In this document: one piece after another, positions 1-7,187 of the stretch
How positions within the stretch are numbered: position 1 is the stretch's first letter
How the letters are laid out: the number at the start of each line of letters is the position of its first letter
Assembly: GCA_035534295.1 (NCBI GenBank)
Contig: DATLSE010000024.1
Location: 1-64,000, forward strand
Length of the DNA: 64,000 bases
Direction: 5' to 3'
From: DATKQJ01 sp035534295
Lineage (GTDB): Bacteria > Chloroflexota > Dormibacteria > Dormibacterales > Dormibacteraceae
Position numbers and translations under genes: made by a program
The notes under the pieces: model-generated
Database searches by the model: none
What the model saw: only the letters and a program-made list of their open reading frames with translations
What the model was told of the DNA's origin: nothing

Positions 1-236
1 CCCACCCCGATGCGCATTGCTGCTTTCTTCGCCGAGGATGTCCTCGGAGATCACATGCGGTATTAGCACCGATTTCTCGGTGTTATCCCCCACGTCGGGA
101 CAGGTTGCTCACGTGTTACTCACCCGTTCGCCGCTAGGAACACCCCTCCCTTACGGGAGAAGAGCCCTCGCTCGACTTGCATGTATTACGCACGCCGCCA
201 GCGTTAACCCTGAGCCAGGATCAAACTCTCCGTCCA
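1..236 (-). rRNA. 16S ribosomal RNA, 5' part (runs off the window)
   Basis: The reverse complement of 210-228 is the universal 27F priming site at the start of 16S rRNA, followed by the expected early 16S sequence down to position 1. The mature 5' end lies a few bases upstream of that site, near 235. The window stops at about E. coli position 230, so variable regions V1 and most of V2 are present. The gene reads in the same direction as dnaX, ybaB and recR and follows recR by about 250 bases. The rest of the rRNA operon lies outside the window. Confidence 0.95.
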
Positions 237-412
237 AAAGACGAGGACCCAAGGCCTGCGCCCTGAGTCATCTAAGACTCTATAGAGCCTTTCCCACTCT
301 TCAGTTGTCAAGGTGCTGGCGCCCCGGCATCCCCTGCTCACCAGACCGGAGACCTGGGTCCCAGTCCTTGCGCGAGGGCGCACGAAGCCTTCCTGTCGGA
401 GGCGCGTCCGCG
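237..412 (-). other. 16S rRNA leader region
   Basis: This stretch lies between the probable promoter and the mature 16S start. It contains no convincing gene. Sequence near 295-315 resembles pre-16S leader segments that take part in processing or antitermination. I see no clear boxA. Small reading frames across it are shadows of the rRNA region. Confidence 0.4.
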
Positions 413-442
413 ATTGTACATTCCCCACCTTCCGATTCGCAA
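413..442 (-). promoter_or_regulatory. Probable rRNA operon promoter
   Basis: On the minus strand, TTGCGA (437-442) is followed by an 18-base spacer and TACAAT (413-418). This is a good sigma-70 type pair, about 170 bases upstream of the mature 16S end and 50 bases after the recR stop. That is where a ribosomal promoter and its processed leader are expected. A second TTGACA-like box at 306-311 has no well-spaced -10, so it is more likely part of the processed leader. Confidence 0.55.
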
Positions 443-491
443 GACGCGCTCGGCGGCGGGAGGCCTAGTGTACCCGATCGCGGCGGGCGGC

Positions 492-1091
492 CTAGAAGCT
501 CTGCCTGGCGCTCAGCGCCCGAGCCAGGGTGAGCTCGTCCGCGTACTCAAGATCTCCGCCCACGGGCAGTCCGTGAGCCGGGCGCGTGACTCGCACCCCC
601 AGCGGTTCGAGCGCGCGGGCCAGGTAGATCGCGGTCGCCTCGCCCTCGAGGTCGGAGTCGGTCGCGATGATCACCTCGCCCACACCGCCGGCGCGGACCC
701 TCTGCAGGAGCTCGCCGACGTGGATCTCGTCCGGACCAATCCCATCGATGGGCGAGATGACCCCGTGGAGGACGTGGTAGAGACCGCTGAATTCCCCCGT
801 GCGCTCGATCGCGAGCAGATCCAGCGCCGACTCCACCACGCAGATCAGGTCCGGCGCGCGACGGCCCGAGGCGCATACCGGGCAGAGCTCGTTCTCGGCG
901 TAGTTGAAGCAGCGCTGGCAGAGCCCGATCCGGCTCTTCACGGCCAGGATCGAGCGCGCCAGTGACTCCGCCCGGGTGTTGTCAGCCCGCAGGATGTGGA
1001 ACGCCAGTCGCTGGGCCGTCTTGGGCCCCACGCTGGGCAGCCGCGAGAGCTCGTCGATCAGATCCTCGAGCGGCCGCGGAAGCTGGAGCAC
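492..1091 (-). CDS. recR: Recombination mediator RecR
   Basis: A 199-residue protein of usual RecR length. RecR works with RecO (and RecF) to load RecA onto SSB-coated single-stranded DNA at gaps. A helix-hairpin-helix lies at about residues 10-35 (LPSVGPKTAQRLAF). A four-cysteine zinc site follows at C58, C61, C70 and C73. A Toprim domain covers about 80-175 and keeps the EGEATA signature, though the residues before it read ATDSDL rather than the commoner ATNPTV. The start codon is GTG. It is the third gene of dnaX-ybaB-recR, six bases after ybaB, a very widely conserved arrangement, and it directly precedes the rRNA promoter. Confidence 0.97.
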   Translation of the reverse strand: MLQLPRPLEDLIDELSRLPSVGPKTAQRLAFHILRADNTRAESLARSILAVKSRIGLCQRCFNYAENELCPVCASGRRAPDLICVVESALDLLAIERTGEFSGLYHVLHGVISPIDGIGPDEIHVGELLQRVRAGGVGEVIIATDSDLEGEATAIYLARALEPLGVRVTRPAHGLPVGGDLEYADELTLARALSARQSF

Positions 1092-1097
1092 GCCGGC

Positions 1098-1409
1098 CTA
1101 GATCAGACCCGGGGGCAATCCGAGGCCGGCCGTGAGCGCCTGCATGCGCTCGGCGGCCAGGGCGCGAGAGCGATCCAGGGCGTCGTTGACCGCCACCAGG
1201 ACCAGATCCTGCAGCATCTCGACGTCGCTCGCCAGCTCGGCCTCGATGGTCAGCGCAACCAGCTTCTGCTGGCCGCTCACCACCGCCCGCACCGCGCCTC
1301 CTCCAGAGGTGGCCTCCACCGTCTCCGCCTCGAGCTCTGACTGCACCTGCGCCATGCGGCTCTGCATCTGCTGCACCTGCTTCAACATCTGCAACGGATT
1401 CTGCTTCAT
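1098..1409 (-). CDS. ybaB: YbaB/EbfC family nucleoid-associated protein
   Basis: A 103-residue protein with the family's N-terminal helix (MKQNPLQMLKQVQQMQ) and a glycine-rich turn followed by a strand. YbaB/EbfC proteins form dimers that bind DNA and are thought to act in nucleoid organisation, often with recombination genes. The ATG start overlaps the dnaX stop by four bases (ATGA), so translation is likely coupled. The gene sits between dnaX and recR as in many bacteria. Confidence 0.93.
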   Translation of the reverse strand: MKQNPLQMLKQVQQMQSRMAQVQSELEAETVEATSGGGAVRAVVSGQQKLVALTIEAELASDVEMLQDLVLVAVNDALDRSRALAAERMQALTAGLGLPPGLI

Positions 1410-3052
1410 GTGTTCTTCTCCCTCACCCGGGTGACTCTGCCTTCAAACTTGCGCACCGCCTCGATCACCAGCGGATCCTCCTCCGGAGCCGGAGGTCGCT
1501 CCTCCTGCGGACCGCGAACCCCGACCGCGGCCTCCTGGAGACGGACCTCAATGGACGTCCCGGGACCCAGCCAGGCGGCGACCAGGGGCTCGATCTGAAC
1601 CCGATTCTCGCTCGCCATCTTGTGGTGGAAGGCAAAGCGGAAATAAAGCACCAGCACGCCGTCCTCGAGGACGGGGCGCGCATCGACGAAAAACGCGCGG
1701 ACCTTGGGTCCCAGCTGATCCAGGACGGCGCGCCAACCGGCGGCCAGAGGGTCCGGCCCGGGATCGCCGGAGCCGGCCTGCGGCGGCACGGGGGCGGGCG
1801 AGGGGGCGGGCGGGGGGGCGAGAGCGGGAGCAGGGGTGGGAGCAGGGGTGGGAGCCGCTGCCGCGGGCACGGCGGGCACGGCCCGGGGCGCCGGCGCCGC
1901 GGGACCTGCGGGCGTCGGAGCTGGGCCCGCGGCAGCCAGGGGCGCGGGCGAGGACGTCGGCGGCGCCGGGACCGCGGCCGGCGGCGAGTTGACGGCGGCA
2001 GCGGGCAGGGCGGCAGCGCTGGCCACCGCCGCCCGGACCAGCGTGGCCTCAAACAGGAGTCGCGGTTCGGCGTGACGCCTGATCTCACCGTCCAGAGTCA
2101 GCAGCGACTCGAGCAGAGCGGAAAGCTCAGCCCGAGCACCCACGTCGCCCCGATCCATGGCTTCGACCAGCCGATCTCGGCTCTGTTCCATAAGGCCGCG
2201 CACCACCTGGCGCAGCTCAGCCCCGGCTTCGTAGATCCGGCCCAGCTCGGCCAGAGCGCCGGAGGCGTCACCTTGCAGCACCCGTTGGAGTAGGCCGGCG
2301 AGCTGAGCCGGGTCGGCCAGACCGAGCAGCTCGCGGGCCAGATCGAGACTGATCCGACCGTCCGAGAGCGGCACCAGCTGGTCCATGAGGCCGATCGCGT
2401 CCCGCATCGACCCCTGAGCACTGCGCGTAATCACCGCGAGCGCGGCGGGGTCGACCTCAAACCCCTCCTGCTGCGCGATATCGGCCAGGCGACGGCTCAT
2501 CTGCTCCTCGCTCAGGCGGCGGAAGACGAACTGCTGGCAGCGTCCGAGCACGGTGGCCGGGATCTTTACAGCCTCGGTCGTGCAGAGCACGAAGACGACG
2601 TGCTCGGGGGGCTCCTCAAGGGTCTTCAGCAACGCGTTGAACGCGTCCGCGGTGAGCATGTGCGCCTCATCGATGATGTAGATCTTCCAGCGCCCCAGAG
2701 CGGGAGCCAGGTTCACCTTTTCGCGCAGGTCTCGGATCTCGTCGATGCCGCGGTTGGAGGCGGCATCGATCTCGATCAGGTCGAGGGCCGATCCCGCGGC
2801 GAGCTGCTGGCACCACTCGCACTGGTTGCAGGGCTCGGACTGGCCGGGGGCGCGCCTCTGGCAGTTGATGGCCTTGGCCAGCAGACGTGCACTGCTGGTC
2901 TTACCCGTGCCGCGGGTCCCAGAGAAGAGGTAGGCATGCGCGATGCGGTCGGAGGCGACCGCGCCCTGGAGCGCGCGCGAGGTCGCGTCCTGGCCGATCA
3001 GATCGGCGAAGGTCTGGGAGCGGTACTTGCGGTAGAGGGTCTGGTAAGTCAA
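1406..3052 (-). CDS. dnaX: DNA polymerase III subunits gamma/tau
   Basis: Clamp-loader ATPase that builds the replisome. Read from a TTG start at 3052 the protein is 548 residues and begins MTYQTLYRKYRSQTF, the usual DnaX N-terminus. An in-frame upstream ATG at 3157 would add 35 unrelated residues and run up to the SRP RNA, so I reject it. Visible parts are Walker A GTRGTGKT (about 45-52), zinc cysteines C64, C75, C78 and C81, Walker B IYIIDEAH (about 124-131) and sensor 1 (CTTE). A long alanine/proline-rich linker, about residues 350-450, precedes a C-terminal domain that would carry tau functions. I see no clear slippery A-run for gamma production. Confidence 0.96.
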   Translation of the reverse strand: MTYQTLYRKYRSQTFADLIGQDATSRALQGAVASDRIAHAYLFSGTRGTGKTSSARLLAKAINCQRRAPGQSEPCNQCEWCQQLAAGSALDLIEIDAASNRGIDEIRDLREKVNLAPALGRWKIYIIDEAHMLTADAFNALLKTLEEPPEHVVFVLCTTEAVKIPATVLGRCQQFVFRRLSEEQMSRRLADIAQQEGFEVDPAALAVITRSAQGSMRDAIGLMDQLVPLSDGRISLDLARELLGLADPAQLAGLLQRVLQGDASGALAELGRIYEAGAELRQVVRGLMEQSRDRLVEAMDRGDVGARAELSALLESLLTLDGEIRRHAEPRLLFEATLVRAAVASAAALPAAAVNSPPAAVPAPPTSSPAPLAAAGPAPTPAGPAAPAPRAVPAVPAAAAPTPAPTPAPALAPPPAPSPAPVPPQAGSGDPGPDPLAAGWRAVLDQLGPKVRAFFVDARPVLEDGVLVLYFRFAFHHKMASENRVQIEPLVAAWLGPGTSIEVRLQEAAVGVRGPQEERPPAPEEDPLVIEAVRKFEGRVTRVREKNT

Positions 3053-3141
3053 TGGATGCGATGTCCCCAACGCAGGGGATGACCGCGCACCCCCTCTTCG
3101 ATCACGATCACCCGGCGGAACCGCGAGTTCCAGCTCGGGCC

Positions 3142-3232
3142 CGGATGGCTGCGGCACCCTCGGGAACCCTCCTTACCGCTGCTTCCTTCCGGACCTGACG
3201 GGGTTCGGAGACCCGAGCTGCGCAGGTCCCGG
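3142..3232 (-). ncRNA. ffs: Signal recognition particle RNA, small bacterial type
   Basis: The minus strand carries the invariant SRP apical core (GTCAGGTCCGGAAGGAAGCA) at about 3179-3199. It is flanked by complementary arms: CTCGG and GAACCC on the 5' side against GGGTTC and CCGAG on the 3' side, and outer TGCGCAG / CTGCGGC-type pairing. This is the hairpin that binds Ffh for co-translational membrane targeting. The ends are estimated from the pairing, and the size (about 90 bases) fits the short form without an Alu domain. It lies about 90 bases upstream of dnaX on the same strand. Confidence 0.9.
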
Positions 3233-3252
3233 CCTTCAACGCCTTGCATCGC

Positions 3253-3270
3253 GGTCAGTCCCGACTGACC
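3253..3270. repeat. Inverted repeat upstream of the SRP RNA
   Basis: GGTCAGT and ACTGACC form 7-base arms around a CCCG loop. It lies about 20 bases upstream of the SRP RNA on the minus strand and between that RNA and the stop of the phosphatidyltransferase gene. It could be a terminator for the upstream gene or an operator; no T-run follows on either strand. The rest of 3233-3359 shows nothing I recognise. Confidence 0.35.
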
Positions 3271-3359
3271 AGACCTCGGAAGGGGAGTTCGACCCGGCTG
3301 TGGCGGATTGCCGGTGCAGGGAACCGCCAGCTCCCCATCTAGCGCGGCCACTTAAGAGT

Positions 3360-4061
3360 CTACCCACCCTCACCACCCTGTGAGTGCAGCAGGACCGTGC
3401 GATTGGCCCGGTAGAGGTTGGCGAACGCCCCGACGGTGGCGATCGGGATGATGAATTCACCGGCGGTGATCCAGCCGGCGGCATCCAGACCCAGACCACG
3501 CAGGAGCGCGACGCCTCCCAGCATGAGCGCGATCATGGTGGTCGCCAGCTGGCCCAGCGGCGTGTGCTGGAGCTTGGGCTCGTGGCCTCCTAAAAGTAGT
3601 GCGGCCGCGATCGCGGCCGGCAGCAGATAGCGCACCACCACCAGGCCGGCGAGCCAGGGCGGATAGGCTCCTGCCACCGCCAGACCGATCGCCACCGCCC
3701 CGAAGAACAGGCCGTCGACGATCGGATCCAGACCTCCGCCGACCCGCGATGGACGGTCAAAGCGCCGCGCCACCATTCCGTCCACGACGTCGCTCAGCCC
3801 GGCCACCGAGACCGTGATCGCCAGCAGTCCCAGGCCCCTGTCGCCGCCCTGGGTGGAATAGGCAAAGGCGGGTGCGGCCAGATAGGCACGCGCCAGGCTG
3901 AGCTGGTTGGCCCAGCCCGACAGAAACAGACCCGCGACAGCCAGGCCGACAATCCAGGTGGCCAGGGCGGGACCGTAGGCTGGGCGGGCAACCCAGATCC
4001 AGAGCAGCCCGGCCACCGTGTAGACCAGGCTCCCAGTCAGGGCCGACCGGGGAGGACGCAT
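3360..4061 (-). CDS. CDP-alcohol phosphatidyltransferase family membrane protein
   Basis: Integral membrane enzyme that moves a phosphatidyl group from CDP-diacylglycerol to an alcohol, for example glycerol-3-phosphate or inositol phosphate. The complete family motif DG-x2-AR-x8-G-x3-D-x3-D is present in the stretch that begins DVVDGMVARRFD, with both final aspartates. Several hydrophobic helices surround it. The reading frame is open to 4208, but the sequence before MRPPRSALTG is not family-like, so I place the start at ATG 4061 (233 residues), which leaves 118 bases after nuoN. The acceptor alcohol cannot be told from sequence alone; a PgsA-like role is one option. Confidence 0.85.
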   Translation of the reverse strand: MRPPRSALTGSLVYTVAGLLWIWVARPAYGPALATWIVGLAVAGLFLSGWANQLSLARAYLAAPAFAYSTQGGDRGLGLLAITVSVAGLSDVVDGMVARRFDRPSRVGGGLDPIVDGLFFGAVAIGLAVAGAYPPWLAGLVVVRYLLPAAIAAALLLGGHEPKLQHTPLGQLATTMIALMLGGVALLRGLGLDAAGWITAGEFIIPIATVGAFANLYRANRTVLLHSQGGEGG

Positions 4062-4179
4062 CAGCCGCGAACCGACTTCAGGTAGGCCGGAGTCGGGATC
4101 GCGCGGCCGAGCACGGGATCGATGGTAGCGGCAGGCGGGGCGGGACGGGGAGAGCGCTGTTTGGCGCCGCGCCCAGCGA

Positions 4180-5493
4180 TCAGCGCAGACCCAGTGCCGA
4201 GGCTCCAAGTTGGGCCAGGCTCTGAATTGGATTGGCCAGGACGGCCACGCAAACTATGAGCAGGACAGCCAGCAGCGGCGCCGGACGCCACCGCGCGTCC
4301 GCTCGCGACTCCAGGGAGTCACCGACCAGGAATAGGGAAGCCTCCAGGCGGAGAAGCGCGAGCAGCGCCAGCACCCAGCCCAGCAGCGCCAGCGCGGCGA
4401 TCGGGACCATGCCCGAGCTGAAAAGGGCGGCCAGGACGTTGAAGTCGGCAAAAAAGCCGCCCAGAGGAGGAAGTCCCGCCAGCGAGGCCGCCGCCAGGGC
4501 GAGCAGAGCCGTCCTGGCCGGGGCAGCACGCGCCGCACGCGCGAGATCGGGCTCGCCCGGATCCAAGACCAGGGCCGACGCCGTCCAGGCGGCAAGGAGC
4601 GAGGCGAGCACGAAAAGTGCGGCCGCCCCCGCCAACTCGTAGTGGCCGGCAAGCGCGACCAGATACCAGGCACACTGACCGGCGGCCAGCCATCCCACCA
4701 CCCCCACGGCGCTCCTGGCCCCCAGGGCGCGGAGCGCGCAAACCACCAGGGCCAGTCCGGCCAGAACAGCCAGCGCTGGAGCCCAAACGCCGTTGGAGGC
4801 CGCCGCCGCGGCGCTGACACGCAGAGCAGCGAGCAGCAAGGCGCCCGCCAGCGAGGGCAGCAGCAGGGGTTGCTCACGCCAGCTGGTGGCCCCCAGAATC
4901 ATCAATCCGCTCAGAGCTATGAGAACGCCGGCTCCGGGCAGCCAGGAATTGACGCCGGCTCCGATTCGGGGCGTGTACTCGCCCAGCTGGGGGCTGTGCG
5001 CCGCCAGCGCCAGCAGCCCCAGCCCCAGGGCCAGGAGGGCCAGCCCAGCTCCCAGGCCCAGGCCGACCGGGCGAACTCTGCCCCGCCCGGGCGCGAGCAA
5101 CAGAGCGCACCCCGCCAGCGCCACGCCGATCCAGATCCCCGGGGCTGAACTCGAGGAGGCGACAAGAACGGCACCCAGCGCGCCCAGGCAGGCGGCGACG
5201 GCAAGAGCCGGCTCCCGGCTCCAACGGCCGTGGCCGATCAGGGCGGCGATGAAGAGCGCGAGCAGCACGGCGGCCTTGGCGAAGAGGGCGAAGCGGTCCT
5301 GGACAAAGCCGCCCGGCGCCAGGCGACCCACGTAGGCCCCGAACCAGAGCTCGGCCGCCAGCGCCAGCAGGGCCAGGAGCGCCACCCCGGCCAGAGCGGC
5401 AGGCCGCTGGCCCCGGCGGCGACCGTAGGCGACCAGGCTAGCCAGCAGGCACGCCACGAGCAGGCCCTCGGGCAGAAGGACGGCCGCGCTCAC
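4180..5493 (-). CDS. NuoN-like antiporter subunit, divergent
   Basis: A 437-residue, very hydrophobic protein with about 12-14 membrane helices, placed after NuoL- and NuoM-like genes as in complex I operons. It keeps a late NuoN feature (SLAGLPPLGGFFADF, about helix 12). In the region of the conserved helix-5 glutamate (usual GIEL) it reads GVAL, so that glutamate is alanine near 125. The helix-7 lysine motif (FKLxxxPFHxW) is not recognisable. These residues carry protons in working NuoN. GTG start overlaps the nuoM stop by four bases. It could be a structural or specialised antiporter-like subunit; assignment to NuoN rests on order and weak similarity. Confidence 0.65.
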   Translation of the reverse strand: MSAAVLLPEGLLVACLLASLVAYGRRRGQRPAALAGVALLALLALAAELWFGAYVGRLAPGGFVQDRFALFAKAAVLLALFIAALIGHGRWSREPALAVAACLGALGAVLVASSSSAPGIWIGVALAGCALLLAPGRGRVRPVGLGLGAGLALLALGLGLLALAAHSPQLGEYTPRIGAGVNSWLPGAGVLIALSGLMILGATSWREQPLLLPSLAGALLLAALRVSAAAAASNGVWAPALAVLAGLALVVCALRALGARSAVGVVGWLAAGQCAWYLVALAGHYELAGAAALFVLASLLAAWTASALVLDPGEPDLARAARAAPARTALLALAAASLAGLPPLGGFFADFNVLAALFSSGMVPIAALALLGWVLALLALLRLEASLFLVGDSLESRADARWRPAPLLAVLLIVCVAVLANPIQSLAQLGASALGLR

Positions 5494-7187
5494 GGACTCG
5501 GCACCGGGCTGGGCGCGGGCGCGGCCGGCGCCGATGGCGAAGGGCTCGGCGAGGGTGACGGGCTCGGGTGCGGCGGGGGCGCGGGCACGGTGAACGAGCC
5601 GGCCACGGCGGTGTTGGAGGCATTGACCACGTTGAGCAGGCCCGGATCGAAGAGCGGGATTCCGGCCAGCTGGGGCCCCAGGGGGAATAGACCCACCCAG
5701 AGCAGGGCTCCGACCAAGATGCCTAACGACCAGGATTCGGCCAGGGTCGAGTCCTGCGGCGACGGCGCCTCGGGATTGGGGGCGCCGAAGAGCACGCGAT
5801 GGATCAACCAGGCGATGGCGGCCGCCGCCAGCAGAAGCCCGAACACGGCCGCAAAGACACCCGCGGGCTGGTTGCGAAAGGCGCCGAGCAGGATCATCAC
5901 ATCGGCCGGGAAGGTGGCGGATAAGGGCAGCCCGAGCAGCGCCAGGGACGCCACCAGCAGAAGCCAGGAGATCCGAGGCATGCGACCGGCGAGCCCGGCC
6001 ACCAGCCTCAGGTCTCGGGCCTGGGCCCTCTCGGCCAGCGTGCCCGCCGCCGCCACCATGAGCGCCGCCGCCATCCCGCCCGCGAAGAGCGAAAATCCCG
6101 CCCCCTCCAGGGACAGGGGCGAGAGTCCAGCGACTCCGAGCGCGGTGATGGCGCCGGGGATCAGGACCAGCGCGGCTCCCAGGCGGCGGACGTCGCTGGT
6201 GCCGAAGGCCAGGAGCGCGGCCCAGATCACCGTGGCACCAGCCAGCGCGGCCAGGATGGGGGCCAGGAGCAGGGCCCCGGCGTGGTCGGTCTGGGCCAGA
6301 AAGCGCAACAGGACGTATCCCCCCAGGCGCATCCCCGACCCGGCGATCAGGATGGCGACACCGGGCGGCGCCTCGGCCAGCGCCAGCAGCGCCCAGCGAT
6401 GGAAAGGAATCAAGGGCAGTCTGCTTGCGGCCGCGAGCAGGAAGAGGGCGCCGACGACGAGCTGGGCTCTGGAACCGGGCGCGAACTGCAAAATCCGGTT
6501 GAAGTCAAAGCTGGTGGCTCCCGTCGACGCCCACAGCGCCAGCCCGGCTGCCAGCAGGAGAGCGGCCCCCGCGCCCCAGTAGGCGGCGAGCCGGCCAGCG
6601 GCGAGCCGGCCCCCCGGTCCCCCCCAGCCGCGCAGGAGCAGGGCCAGGGGCGCGATCATCGCGCTCCAAAAGAGGATGAAGACGAAGAGGTCTCGTGCCA
6701 CTACGGCGCCGTTCAAGGCGGACTCGGTGACCAGGATCAAAAACCAGTAGGAGCGGACCCTGACCGCAACTCCCGAGGAGGCGACGACCGCAACCAGGCC
6801 GACGATGGCGTTGAGCATCAGGACCGAGGCGCTGATCCCATCCAGGCCCAGGTGGTAGGTCACGCCCAGGGCCGGGAGCCAGGGCAGCCGCTCCTCGAAC
6901 GATAGACCGCTGGCGAACTGCTGGAACTGGGAATAGGCGACCAGACTCAAGGTGAGCACGGCCACGTTGGTCCAGAAGGCGGCGATGGTGAAGTGGCGGT
7001 TCCAACGCCCCCTGGGGTTGGGGATCATGGCCATGATCAGGCCCGCCGCCAGAGGCGTCCAGACGATCAGGCTGAGCAGGAAGGAGTGATTGAAGATCCC
7101 GGCGCCGAAGTTGGCCGCCGCGGCGCTGGGCGAGGCCGAAGGTGCAGGGGTCGCACCGGCGGCAAGCCAGAGACCCAAATGACTCAC
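5490..7187 (-). CDS. NuoM-like antiporter subunit, divergent
   Basis: A 565-residue polytopic protein that aligns by eye with NuoM over helices 4-8: YHLGLDGIS (about 111-119), DLFVFILFWSAM (166-177), RLPLIPFHRW (256-265) and MRLGGYVLLRF (286-296). The helix-5 glutamate (usual FFWE) is S175. The helix-7 lysine (usual FAVK) is R256 and the helix-8 lysine is R287. The helix-12 GEF motif is also missing. An extra proline-rich tail of alternating Ser-Pro and Ala-Pro follows the last helix. Starts with GTG in a GTGA overlap with nuoL. Known NuoM pumps protons in complex I; whether this one can is doubtful. Confidence 0.75.
   Translation of the reverse strand: MSHLGLWLAAGATPAPSASPSAAAANFGAGIFNHSFLLSLIVWTPLAAGLIMAMIPNPRGRWNRHFTIAAFWTNVAVLTLSLVAYSQFQQFASGLSFEERLPWLPALGVTYHLGLDGISASVLMLNAIVGLVAVVASSGVAVRVRSYWFLILVTESALNGAVVARDLFVFILFWSAMIAPLALLLRGWGGPGGRLAAGRLAAYWGAGAALLLAAGLALWASTGATSFDFNRILQFAPGSRAQLVVGALFLLAAASRLPLIPFHRWALLALAEAPPGVAILIAGSGMRLGGYVLLRFLAQTDHAGALLLAPILAALAGATVIWAALLAFGTSDVRRLGAALVLIPGAITALGVAGLSPLSLEGAGFSLFAGGMAAALMVAAAGTLAERAQARDLRLVAGLAGRMPRISWLLLVASLALLGLPLSATFPADVMILLGAFRNQPAGVFAAVFGLLLAAAAIAWLIHRVLFGAPNPEAPSPQDSTLAESWSLGILVGALLWVGLFPLGPQLAGIPLFDPGLLNVVNASNTAVAGSFTVPAPPPHPSPSPSPSPSPSAPAAPAPSPVPSP

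Noticed and set aside
204..428. Small frames across the 16S 5' end and its leader
   Set aside because: They overlap rRNA and its leader and show no protein pattern.
3053..3157. An upstream ATG for dnaX adding 35 residues
   Set aside because: The extra residues are unlike any DnaX N-terminus, and the stretch adjoins the SRP RNA; TTG 3052 gives the normal start.
3281..3320. A tRNA-like loop near the SRP RNA
   Set aside because: The segment only loosely resembles a T-loop and no acceptor or anticodon stem can be built around it.
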